Translations under genes and position numbers: made by a program
The notes under the pieces: model-generated
Database searches by the model: none
Told to the model about the DNA's origin: nothing
The model's input: only the letters and a program-made list of their open reading frames with translations
Shown: positions 51,076-59,762 of the stretch, in pieces
Position numbering within the stretch: position 1 is the stretch's first letter
Layout: the number at the start of each line of letters is the position of its first letter
DNA from: Pleurocapsa minor GSE-CHR-MK 17-07R
Lineage (GTDB): Bacteria; Chloroflexota; Anaerolineae; Aggregatilineales; Phototrophicaceae
Reading direction: 5' to 3'
Assembly (NCBI GenBank): GCA_019359125.1
Contig: JAHHHY010000010.1
Location: 185,220-249,219, forward strand
Length of the DNA: 64,000 nt

Positions 51076-52710
51076 ATGATGAACCTGACCGAACATGGTG
51101 CGTACGCGCTGCGGCGTGCCGTATCGATGCTGGACATTCCTGCTGAACTGACGCTCAGCCCGCTGGTGGAGTCCCTGCTGGCGTCGCTCGACTGGCGACA
51201 CGACCGCGCTCACTGGTCGATCCTGCAGCAGATTCTGACGCATGACCCTAACTTAAGCGCACAGGTCCTGCGCGTCGATCCGACCGCCACAGTGCCGACC
51301 TCGAGCAAGACGGCAGAGGATGCCTATGTTCCGCCGCTGGCGAAGGCGGCTCATCTCACCGACAAACTGCTTTCCTCGGCGGAGACGGTCGGTGCGTTTC
51401 AGCGCGACTGTCTGTCGTGGTTGAGCCAGCGTTCGCCAATGACCCCGCGCATCTTCCTGGAGTCGGGTCCGCTGTGGGCGGTCGGGTTAGCGGTGGCGCG
51501 GCGCTGCGTCCTGCGCCTGGGGTTCGGCGACATCTACCCGAACCTGTACTACCTGTGGGTCGCGCCGACCACCTACTACCACAAATCGACCGGGCTGAAC
51601 GCGATCACCGATATGGTGCGTGACACGATGCCGCACCTGCTTCTGCCTGCGACGACCTCGCCCGAAATGCTGGTGGCCAAGCTCGCGGGTGAAAAGCCTG
51701 CCAACTACGACAAGCTGCTGCCGTTCGAGCGCAGAAATGAAGACCTCGCAGCACGTTTCGCCGGTCAGCGCGGCATCCTCATCGATGAGGCGAGCAAGAT
51801 GCTGATCCCCAAGAAGTACATGGAAGGGCACACCGAGACGATGATGGAGATGTTCGACGCGCCACGCCGATTAGAACGCGAGCTGCGCGGCGACGGCACG
51901 CTGATCGTCTACAACCCGGCGCTGGCCATGATTGGCGCGACCACGCCTGCGCGGTTAGGGCGCTATATCACCGACAGCGAATGGGAAGACGGACTGATGG
52001 CGCGCTTCCTGTGCCTGACGCCGACCGAGCGAGAGATCAAGTGCGTGCTGAATGGGCACAACCTCGACACCCATGAGTTTCCAGCCGACCTGAAGACGCG
52101 GCTGCTGCGCGTGTACAACGCCTTTCCGATGCCACTGGATGAGGCCGCTCTTCACGATCTGGATGAGCCTGTCAAACATCCCGCCATCAGCGCAAAGATG
52201 GATCCGGCGGTCTTTGACCTGTTCAACGCCTACTATGCCGCGCTGCACGACATGACCGATCCGCGCCGCAACCTGGATGACCGGCTGCGTGGCAACTATG
52301 GACGTTTCTCGACGATGGCGCTCAAGCTGGCGCTGATCTTGGCGATTATAGATTGGGTGGACGCGGGGACCCAAAACGCGCCGCGTATCACGACCGCCCA
52401 TTGGGCGCGGGGGCAGATGCTGGCTGAGGAATACCGCGCATCCGTGCACCGGCTGCTCGACGAACTGAGCATCGGTGTGGATGTCAAGAACGAGAAGAAA
52501 GTGCTCGATTTCATTGCGCGCCATGGAGAGCGACCGCCGTCAGCGCGCGATGTCCTGCGCGGCGCTGGCGTGAAGTCTCGTAAGGAAGTGGACGCGACCT
52601 TGTCAGCCCTGATTGAAGATGGCGTCATCGAGATTGCTGAGCGCAAAACAGGTGGACGCAGCGCACGCGGTTACCGGGTCACGCACAGCGAACTTTCGTC
52701 AGAAGCCTGA
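51076..52710 (+). CDS. DUF3987-like element ATPase/helicase-type protein
   Basis: A 544-residue protein resembling the DUF3987 group found in plasmids, phages and integrative elements, usually beside primases. A Walker A-like APTTYYHKST (about 158-167) lacks the usual first Gly, and a Walker B-like GILIDEASKML (about 234-244) follows. The C-terminus (about 470-544) is a winged-helix-like region (KKVLDFIARHGERPPSARDV). GGGAG lies six bases before the ATG. Its neighbours, a ParB-like gene and a primase, support a replication role. The nucleotide-binding assignment is inferred from motif pattern. Confidence 0.65.
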   Translation: MMNLTEHGAYALRRAVSMLDIPAELTLSPLVESLLASLDWRHDRAHWSILQQILTHDPNLSAQVLRVDPTATVPTSSKTAEDAYVPPLAKAAHLTDKLLSSAETVGAFQRDCLSWLSQRSPMTPRIFLESGPLWAVGLAVARRCVLRLGFGDIYPNLYYLWVAPTTYYHKSTGLNAITDMVRDTMPHLLLPATTSPEMLVAKLAGEKPANYDKLLPFERRNEDLAARFAGQRGILIDEASKMLIPKKYMEGHTETMMEMFDAPRRLERELRGDGTLIVYNPALAMIGATTPARLGRYITDSEWEDGLMARFLCLTPTEREIKCVLNGHNLDTHEFPADLKTRLLRVYNAFPMPLDEAALHDLDEPVKHPAISAKMDPAVFDLFNAYYAALHDMTDPRRNLDDRLRGNYGRFSTMALKLALILAIIDWVDAGTQNAPRITTAHWARGQMLAEEYRASVHRLLDELSIGVDVKNEKKVLDFIARHGERPPSARDVLRGAGVKSRKEVDATLSALIEDGVIEIAERKTGGRSARGYRVTHSELSSEA

Positions 52711-52910
52711 TGACGAAAGTTGAGAGAATGGATCGACTTTCGTCGAAAGAGTCATGACGAAAGTTTCTCTCATAAAGGGAAATAGCCTACTTGAAAAGAG
52801 GTCGTTTTGCCTCAGTTTCTCTCGTGAAACGGACATTCGTCAGTGAAATGACGAATGACGAAAGTCGAAACTTCTGACTTTTGACATATGGCAAAAGCAC
52901 TGACGAAAGT
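52692..52910. repeat. Cluster of TGACGAAAGT iteron-like repeats
   Basis: TGACGAAAGT occurs exactly at 52711-52720, 52755-52764, 52856-52865 and 52901-52910, and inverted at 52692-52701. One-mismatch or partial copies lie at 52736-52745 (inverted), 52834-52842 (inverted) and 52849-52858. Two copies of AGTTTCTCTC are also present. The cluster fills the 210-base gap between the DUF3987-like and primase genes. Its density suggests an origin with initiator sites or a multi-site operator. Confidence 0.75.
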
Positions 52911-52920
52911 GAGGCACAGC

Positions 52921-53927
52921 ATGATCGATGTCGAAAAGCTCAAGGCCCAGACCGACCTGCGCCAGATCGTTGAGCGCGATCTTGGCAGGCCGCGCTTTCG
53001 GGGGCGCGACTATGCCGCTTTCAAGTGCCCGCTGCACCATGAACACAAGGGGTATTCGCTGGTCGTTTATGCCGAGCGCTGGCAGTGTTTTGGCAAGTGC
53101 CATGCCGGAGGCGACGCGATTGCCTGGGTGCAGCACTATCATCAGCTCACCTTTCAGGAGGCGTGCGAACGTCTGGCGATGGGCGATCTGCCCCGGACTG
53201 AGGCGCTTAGTCGCAAACAGCGTCCGCCTGAACCGCTGGCACAGCCGCCGGATGTGGAATGGCAGGCGAAGGCACGAAGCATCATCGACGACGCGCGCGA
53301 CCGATTGTGGTCAGCGGAGGGGCAGCGCGCCCTCGGCTATCTGGTCTGGGAGCGTGGCCTGAGCGAAGAGATAATCCGGCTTGCCCAGCTGGGCTACCTC
53401 CCTGGCGCGCCGACCGCGTGGCGAGAGATCGACGGCTTGAATGTGCCGTGCGGCATTCTAATTCCATGGGTGGTCGACGATGTGGTCTGGGGCATCAAGG
53501 TGCGCCGTGCGGCGGGCGAGCAGCGCTACCAGCAGGTGAGCGGTGGCAACATTCGCGGATGCCTGTATCTGGTTGAGCACATCCTGCCAGGAACGCCGCT
53601 GGTCATCACGGAAGGGGAGTTCGATGCGCTGATCGCCTTCAGGTCGGTGGAGACTTCGTGCGGGCAACCGCGCTTGGCAGCGCCAGCCATGCGCGCATCG
53701 ACCGCCGCTGGTATGGGACGCTGCTGGGCGTCCCGCGCATCATCGTCTGTATGGATGCTGATGCTGCTGGCGCAGGAGCGGCGGCACAGCTTCAGGCGCT
53801 CTCTGGTGCTGCTCGCGTGGTACAGGTGCCGCAGGGCAAGGATATGAACGAATTCTATAAACAGGCTTGTGAAAGCGCAGTCAGGGAATGGCTTCAAAGC
53901 GTAATTAATCAAGAAGAATATGTGTGA
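52921..53927 (+). pseudogene. CHC2 zinc-finger/TOPRIM primase-like gene, frameshifted
   Basis: A DnaG-type primase fragment. From the ATG at 52921 (GAGG six bases upstream; ATG at 52888 is weaker) the frame encodes a CHC2-like zinc finger (CPLHHEHKGY ... CFGKCHAGGDAIAWV). A linker and the start of TOPRIM (GTPLVITEGEFDALIAF) follow. Near 53640 the frame then drifts into unrelated sequence and stops at 53847. A second frame, entered at 53643, continues correctly with VGGDFVRATALGSASH and the TOPRIM motif IIVCMDADAAG, ending at 53927. One missing base around 53641 explains this. It is either a real disabling mutation or a sequencing error. Confidence 0.75.
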
Positions 53928-53983
53928 ACATTGAGAACTATCTACTCAGGTGGTCAAGTCCGCCGGATCATAACGCGAGGTAA

Positions 53984-54121
53984 AGCCGGCTCCGCTTCGA
54001 GTACATCGACGAACGAGGTGTGCGCGTCTCGAAAAGTATCGCCGGGAAAACGGAGATCGAACGACTCTCGCCGTTCTTTTATGCGGATGGCATTCCCGTT
54101 GCCGTCGAATTGAGTCGATAA
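53984..54121 (+). pseudogene. Short coding remnant of unknown origin
   Basis: A 45-codon open frame without a start reads FEYIDERGVRVSKSIAGKTE followed by a plausible C-terminus ending ELSR and a stop. Its composition looks protein-like, but no family is recognised. It may be the truncated end of a gene at the right edge of the element block. The remainder of the 53928-54208 gap shows nothing else. Confidence 0.25.
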
Positions 54122-54208
54122 GCCACCCGTGCTGCTGCCAGAACATGTAAGTCTCTGAGTGAGGGACTTCATCGTCCTTGCAGCAGCACCAGGCGGAATG
54201 CGGTCTTA

Positions 54209-56500
54209 TCAAGGGCTTCCATAGCAGCGCAGGCCAAAAGAGGCGGCTGGAGCATTTCCATGCACCGCTACAATTTCGACAGTGAGCGTATCTGTGACAA
54301 GCGGTTCCGGCAGATCGATCTCGATTTGCGTACTGTGATTATCGCTGTTCTCGGCAATCAGCCGACCGTGCCCATCGCGTATGCGGTAATGCCTGACACA
54401 ATAGGGCATTTCGCGTTCCATGTGCCCCATCAGGACCGATTCCATCGGATGATCGAAATCGGTGTCGAAAACCAGAACCACTTTGCTAATCGACTGCGCT
54501 TGATCCCACTGGGCCTGAAAACACGGCGCAGGATCATTTAACGCAGCCACCCAGGCATTCGGCGCGAACGTGGGGCGTCCCCAGCCATTGCGCATATTCT
54601 CCACACCGAAGACCGGCAGCGGCTCGCTAAGCGAAAAAGTGAGATTGCGTCCATTCGGACGGCGCAGGGGCACCCAGAATTCAAAGGCTTCGATGCCTAT
54701 ATCCTGGGTTGGCTGCTGGGTGCCGAAATTAGAGACCGCCGGATTCTGCGCATTGGCGACTGCCAGTAGCCCGGTGACGCGCTGTTCACTGGTGTGGACG
54801 CTCACTGCTGCGTTCTTCATCAGGCAGGCGAACACATAGCGCTGCTGATCGATGACTACTTCCGGGGCGAACGTCACCTGCTGATCAGGTCCGGCTTCCA
54901 GTATGACTTCATGCGTTGCCAGCAGCACATCCGGTGTGTGGTTTTCGGGAATATCACTCGTTCGCAGTTCAAAACAAAGTGTCGTCGCGGCACTGACATC
55001 GACCGTAAATGTGATTGCCGGAACGCGCATCCCGGCAGGGATCGGGAGCATTTGCGCCCACGAATGGTTAAGTGGAATGGGCTCACCATCATCAGGCAAT
55101 TCCATGAGCGCCAGTTCACTGGATGCGCTGAGGTGCGCCGTTTGCATCAGATCGGCGGGATCGTTTAGGCACACATGCGGGATATGCTGTCCGCTTTTCA
55201 ATAGCTCGCGCTGAAGTTCGTCGATATAAGGCGACTGCGCGATCTGTGCGGGGAGCAGGTCGTATTTGCGACATAAGGCCGCCGCCATACCTGCCGCCTG
55301 CGCCGCCTGCGCCACTGTGAGCATTACGCGCGTCGAACTGAAGGCGACGTGTGAAGCGCTCATGATGCGTCCGGCAATGAACAGATTGCGAATGTTGCGG
55401 CTGTAGAGGGTGCGATACGGGATCTGATACGTACCACGTGAGTGCCACTGATTGCAGCCCGGTTTCTCGCTGTAGATGCCATCTGCCGGGTGCAGATCGA
55501 GAGCCCAACCGCCAAAAGCGACGGCATCTGGATGCAGGCGCTGCTCGACCACATCCTGCTGGCGAAGCATATACGCTCCCTCAAAGCGCCGGCTTTCACG
55601 CTTCCCAGGGATATGTCCAACCCATTCCAGCGTGAGGTTTTCAGCGTCGGGAAACTGCCCGCTGTTCTTGATGTAATTCCACACACCATAGACAACTTTC
55701 CACAATTCCCATTTGATCGTCTCGGTTTCGTGGACGGTATCTAACCTGCCGCCGTACTCTAGCCACCACAGGCGGCAGCCATCTTCTTTGGTGTTGAACG
55801 CGCGAAAGCGTGGGATTTTCGTAATGTCAGCCAGCGCGAAGCTGGGCGGGATAAATTTGACAGGTCTACCGGTGTCTTTGCTGTAGAAGTAAATCGAGTG
55901 ACCGAGCAAGTGTCCATATTCGACGCTCGGTGCGAGTTTCTCGCCAAACTCGTCGGCGGTTTCGGCACCCATGCGGAATGCCGCTCCGGAGAGAAAGCCG
56001 ACAATGCCATCGCCGGAGGCATCGACAAACAGCGGTGCGCGAATGACGTAGAGCGTAGAGTTTTGCGAACAAAACGCCCGCACCGATTCAATCATATCGT
56101 CGGCGGTTTTGGTGATTTCGTAAGCCGCCGCGTTCAGGAGCAATCGGATGTTGGGTTCGGAGATGACTTTTTCGAGCAGGATTGTATCGACGATGAGTGG
56201 GTTGCCTTCGGGATTGCGATACAGGTTTTCGACCAGTATTTCCCCGACAACGCCTCCTTCACGCGCCCAGCGGTTATTGTTGCCCATATGTGCTGTCGCG
56301 CCAAGCATCCACAGGCGCACTTCACTGGAGCCATTACCACCCAACACCGGGCGATCCTGGATGAGTGTAACTTTCAGTCCTTTGCGCGCCGCCGTAATCG
56401 CGCAGCAAATGCCTGCCATGCCCCCACCTGTAACCACTAGGTCGCATTCAATCGGCTCGGTTTTCAGACCACGTTCGAGGGCGGGCGCTTCTACAATCAT
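54209..56500 (-). CDS. FAD-dependent oxidoreductase with C-terminal carbohydrate-binding-like domains
   Basis: A 763-residue protein. The N-terminal FAD-binding motif is CDLVVTGGGMAGICCAITAA (about 19-38), then RPVLGGNGSSEVR, as in the FAD_oxidored group. LFVDASGDGIVGFLSGAAFR and the later RNLFIAGRIMSASHVAFSSTRVM-like segment close the flavin site. Beyond about residue 480 come beta-rich regions resembling the sugar-enzyme accessory domains often fused to this family. No signal peptide. It is the last gene of a LacI-controlled MalFG-type ABC operon, so it may oxidise the imported carbohydrate. AAGGAT precedes the ATG. Confidence 0.8.
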   Translation of the reverse strand: MIVEAPALERGLKTEPIECDLVVTGGGMAGICCAITAARKGLKVTLIQDRPVLGGNGSSEVRLWMLGATAHMGNNNRWAREGGVVGEILVENLYRNPEGNPLIVDTILLEKVISEPNIRLLLNAAAYEITKTADDMIESVRAFCSQNSTLYVIRAPLFVDASGDGIVGFLSGAAFRMGAETADEFGEKLAPSVEYGHLLGHSIYFYSKDTGRPVKFIPPSFALADITKIPRFRAFNTKEDGCRLWWLEYGGRLDTVHETETIKWELWKVVYGVWNYIKNSGQFPDAENLTLEWVGHIPGKRESRRFEGAYMLRQQDVVEQRLHPDAVAFGGWALDLHPADGIYSEKPGCNQWHSRGTYQIPYRTLYSRNIRNLFIAGRIMSASHVAFSSTRVMLTVAQAAQAAGMAAALCRKYDLLPAQIAQSPYIDELQRELLKSGQHIPHVCLNDPADLMQTAHLSASSELALMELPDDGEPIPLNHSWAQMLPIPAGMRVPAITFTVDVSAATTLCFELRTSDIPENHTPDVLLATHEVILEAGPDQQVTFAPEVVIDQQRYVFACLMKNAAVSVHTSEQRVTGLLAVANAQNPAVSNFGTQQPTQDIGIEAFEFWVPLRRPNGRNLTFSLSEPLPVFGVENMRNGWGRPTFAPNAWVAALNDPAPCFQAQWDQAQSISKVVLVFDTDFDHPMESVLMGHMEREMPYCVRHYRIRDGHGRLIAENSDNHSTQIEIDLPEPLVTDTLTVEIVAVHGNAPAASFGLRCYGSP

Positions 56501-56542
56501 GAGAATATCCTTCGTAGCAGAATTGCATTACACTATTTCACG

Positions 56543-56580
56543 GGAGAGATACGAACTCGTGGCAGGGCGCGTATCTCTCC
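56543..56580 (-). terminator. Intercistronic hairpin after the binding-protein gene
   Basis: A perfect 11-base stem, GGAGAGATACG (56543-56553) with CGTATCTCTCC (56570-56580), lies between the binding-protein stop (56645) and the oxidoreductase start (56500). There is no T-tract; it may stabilise the upstream mRNA and lower downstream expression. Confidence 0.5.
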
Positions 56581-56644
56581 TCAATTCAAAAGGGGGAGTG
56601 CCCGGCATTCTGCATTGAGGTGCAGATGCCGATTCAGCACTCCT

Positions 56645-57883
56645 CTACTGGGTCAGGTCGGTAATTTCTTCGGCAGCGTCTGCCAGCGCATCGGCTGCGC
56701 TTGCATCGCCTACCATAACCGACTGGACTGCTTCGCCAAGCAGCGTTTCCATGCGTGCCGATTCGGGGAAACCCCAGAATGGATTTGCCGTGGCAAACGC
56801 TGTGACTTCGTTAGACCAGGTGCTGACATAGGCGTCATTAGCAACAACATCGGATGCCAGTGCCTCGATTGTGGTCGGCGGCAATGACATCTGTTCAAAA
56901 TAGGCGATGCCGATTTCAGGCGTGCCAGTCAAGTGCAGCGCAAATGCAGTCGCAGCGGCGGCTTTGTCGTCATCGACCACGCCTACGCAATGACCCCACA
57001 GCATGGACTGGGGCGCATCGCCTTCGTTAAGGACGGGGCGCGGCAGGGGGACAACCGTCAATTCAAGATCAGCCGGCTTATTGCCTGCTGCCAGCGAACG
57101 CGCAACAATTGCGTCGTCATAGAAGCCAACCATGCCCTGTGCAAACAGCTGACGCGCATCGAAACGATCCACGTCCGCCGCGATCAGGTTGCGTTCCAGC
57201 AGGCTGGCGTACCATTCCACTGCGGCGATGGAGCCTTCGTCGCCGAGGGCCACTGAGCCGTCATCAGCAAAAACCTGACCGCCAAAGGTGTATAGCCACG
57301 GGATGATGTCTTTCAACTGCGCCACATCGGTGATGCCTGCATAGGGGATCACTTCAGGATTGTAGGCTTCCAACGCTATCAGTGCCGCCTCAAATTCTTC
57401 GATGGTCGTCGGCAGTTCAGTGACGCCTGCCGCTGTCAGCAGTTCCTGATTGGCGACCATGCCGATGGATGCCGTTGTCCACGGCAGGCCATACTGCACG
57501 CCGTCCACCTGGCAGCTTGCGAGTGCCGCGTCGGTGTACACCCCTTCAGGAACATCCGCGCCCAGGTCTTTCAAGACCCCAAGCGCTGCCATCGGTGCCA
57601 TCCACGCGACGTCAAGCTGCATCAGGCCGCTCAACTGCCCGCCGTTTGCCTGCAAAATTACCTGATTGAGATACTCATTGAATGGGAATGCGACAGGGTT
57701 AATGGTGACGCCGTTCGTTTCGGCATAGGTATTGGCAAAGCCGAGAATCACATCACGGCTCAAGCCTTCGTTGAGCGACCAGCCTGTGAAAGTGAATTCT
57801 TCTGGCTCCTGGGCAGTGGTGACGCCAACAGCCATCATCAACACCACCAACAAACAGAACAATGAACTAAGTTTGCGAGACAT
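56645..57883 (-). CDS. Family 1 extracellular sugar-binding protein of an ABC transporter
   Basis: A 412-residue exported solute-binding protein (MalE-like cluster). Signal peptide about 1-24 (GVTTAQ). Typical segments are INPVAFPFNEYLNQVILQAN, VDGVQYGLPWTTASIGMVAN and MVGFYDDAIVARSLAAG. It follows the MalG-type permease in the same minus-strand operon and is probably the sugar receptor. The substrate is not predictable; the nearby FAD oxidoreductase suggests a glycoside or polyol. Confidence 0.9.
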   Translation of the reverse strand: MSRKLSSLFCLLVVLMMAVGVTTAQEPEEFTFTGWSLNEGLSRDVILGFANTYAETNGVTINPVAFPFNEYLNQVILQANGGQLSGLMQLDVAWMAPMAALGVLKDLGADVPEGVYTDAALASCQVDGVQYGLPWTTASIGMVANQELLTAAGVTELPTTIEEFEAALIALEAYNPEVIPYAGITDVAQLKDIIPWLYTFGGQVFADDGSVALGDEGSIAAVEWYASLLERNLIAADVDRFDARQLFAQGMVGFYDDAIVARSLAAGNKPADLELTVVPLPRPVLNEGDAPQSMLWGHCVGVVDDDKAAAATAFALHLTGTPEIGIAYFEQMSLPPTTIEALASDVVANDAYVSTWSNEVTAFATANPFWGFPESARMETLLGEAVQSVMVGDASAADALADAAEEITDLTQ

Positions 57884-57947
57884 TTGCGAACCATCCTTCT
57901 AATAAGGGACAACAATGCTCGAAACGGTGGCTTTCCACCGAAATCGA

Positions 57948-58826
57948 CTAGCCTTTAACTGCACCGCTGCTCAACCCGGCGACGATATAGCGCTGCATGA
58001 AGATATAAAGCACGACTATGGGCAGCGATACGATCAGCGACGATGCCATCAGGTTGGGCCACGATGTTTGAAACTCGCCCATGTAGGTCAGGACGAGTCC
58101 AGGGGGGAGAGTCATATGATCAGCTCCGCCGAGCGTCAGCGCATAGATGAAATCGTTCCAGCCGCGAATGAAAGCGAATAGAAAAGTCGAGATCAACGCT
58201 GGGCGGGCGATGGGCAGGAGAATGCGATGAATGATCGTGAGCTGGGATGCACCGTCCACTTTCGCCGCTTCGATCAGTTCGTCTGGTAATGTGTCGAAAT
58301 AACCCTTAAGCATCCACACGCACAAGGGTAGTGTGAATGAGGTGAATGACAGGATCAGTGCCCAGTATGAATTCAGCAAGCCGATCTGCGCGAACAGCAG
58401 ATAGAGCGTGATGAGCAGCAGCGTTTGCGGGAACATCTGCGCTGACAGAATGAGAAACATCAGCGCGCGCCGCCCGGTGTAACGGAACTTGGAAAACGAA
58501 TAGCCGGCATATACGCCGATAGCGACACTGCTCACAGCGGTGCTGCCCGCGACAATGAAACTGTTCAGCAGGTATTTCAGCAGCGCAGGATTGTTAAAGA
58601 AATCGGCGTAGTATTCGAGCGTGATCGTGGCGGGAAGTAAACGCGGCGGGAAGCTAAACACCTGATCGCGTGGGGTGACAGACGTTACCAGCATCCAGTA
58701 AATGGGGAAGAAGGCAAACACAGCGACGACGATAAACCCGCCGATTAAAAGCAGGCGATCTCGTGTGCGGTTCCGCGTCCCTGTGACCATATCGGGCAAA
58801 TCCAGTGTTCGGGTGGTGTCGGTCAT
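57948..58826 (-). CDS. MalG-type sugar ABC permease
   Basis: A 292-residue membrane protein with about six helices. The cytoplasmic EAA loop, ELIEAAKVDGASQLTIIHRI, lies at about 187-206, and the N-terminal region matches the MalG branch (LVTSVTPRDQVFSFPPRLLP). It starts 12 bases after the MalF-type gene and pairs with it to form the channel. No ATPase gene is in this operon, so a shared MsmK-type ATPase elsewhere is likely. Confidence 0.92.
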   Translation of the reverse strand: MTDTTRTLDLPDMVTGTRNRTRDRLLLIGGFIVVAVFAFFPIYWMLVTSVTPRDQVFSFPPRLLPATITLEYYADFFNNPALLKYLLNSFIVAGSTAVSSVAIGVYAGYSFSKFRYTGRRALMFLILSAQMFPQTLLLITLYLLFAQIGLLNSYWALILSFTSFTLPLCVWMLKGYFDTLPDELIEAAKVDGASQLTIIHRILLPIARPALISTFLFAFIRGWNDFIYALTLGGADHMTLPPGLVLTYMGEFQTSWPNLMASSLIVSLPIVVLYIFMQRYIVAGLSSGAVKG

Positions 58827-58838
58827 GATGACGTCCTT

Positions 58839-59750
58839 TTAGGCGTCTTCGCGGACGGCAAAGCGCAGGTAGACAATGACGATCACAGAGAGCAGCGCCA
58901 TCCACAAGAGGCCGATTGCCCCTGCTTCGCCAAGATCGCGCGCCTGAAAGGCAGCTTTGTATACGCCGATGGCAAATGTGGTGGTCGATTCACTGGGACC
59001 ACCTGTCGTCATGACGTAGATCGTCTCCAGATGTTGGAAGTTCCAGATGAAACTGAGGAGCAGTACCGTGCTGATCACGCCGCGAAGCTGGGGCACGGTG
59101 ACATTCCAGAAACTCCGCAGTCGATCCGCGCCGTCAATTGCCGCGGCTTCATACAGGTCGCGCGAAATAGTCTGCAAGCCTGCCAGCACCATCACTGTGA
59201 TCCACGGGAAAGTATTCCAGGTCTTTGCGATGATGACCGACCACATGGCGGTATTACGCGATCCCAGAAAGTTGATATTTTCGGCAACGAGTCCGAGTTC
59301 GCGCAGCATTCCGTTGATCACGCCATAGTTGGCGTTAAAGATCCACATCCACAGGAACGACACGACGACCGAGGGGATCAACCATGGCAGCAGGAACATT
59401 CCGCGCCAGAAGCCACGTGCGATTACCCGCCCGTTCAGAATCAGCGCGACCGCAAAACCGATCAAAAACGGCAAGACTGTTGCGCCGACGGTGAAAATCA
59501 TGGTGGTGCTCAACAGCGGCAGGAAATCACGCCGCAATGCCCGCTGGATATTTTCCAGCCCGACAAATTCCTCACCGGGAAAGACGAGGCTTTTGTCGAG
59601 AAATGCCATCACCATCGAGCCAAGCAGCGGGTACAAAATGATCACGGCGAACAGTATCAGCGCGGGCAGCACCAGCAGGAAGCCGATTTGACTGTCGCTC
59701 AATCGCCTTCCACGACCACGCGATGGATTTAAAGCATGAGTTTCGCTCAT
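58839..59750 (-). CDS. MalF-type sugar ABC permease
   Basis: A 303-residue membrane protein with about six helices. The EAA loop reads LYEAAAIDGADRLRSFWNVT (about 198-217). The N-terminus has a cytoplasmic basic stretch (RGRGRRLS) before the first helix. AAAGAG precedes the ATG. It is the second gene of the operon, 12 bases behind the LacI-type gene. Confidence 0.92.
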   Translation of the reverse strand: MSETHALNPSRGRGRRLSDSQIGFLLVLPALILFAVIILYPLLGSMVMAFLDKSLVFPGEEFVGLENIQRALRRDFLPLLSTTMIFTVGATVLPFLIGFAVALILNGRVIARGFWRGMFLLPWLIPSVVVSFLWMWIFNANYGVINGMLRELGLVAENINFLGSRNTAMWSVIIAKTWNTFPWITVMVLAGLQTISRDLYEAAAIDGADRLRSFWNVTVPQLRGVISTVLLLSFIWNFQHLETIYVMTTGGPSESTTTFAIGVYKAAFQARDLGEAGAIGLLWMALLSVIVIVYLRFAVREDA

Positions 59751-59762
59751 CAGTAGACTCTT

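Noticed and set aside
52888..52920. Earlier start for the primase-like gene
   Set aside because: The ATG at 52888 lacks a ribosome site and lies within the repeat array; 52921 has GAGG at normal spacing.
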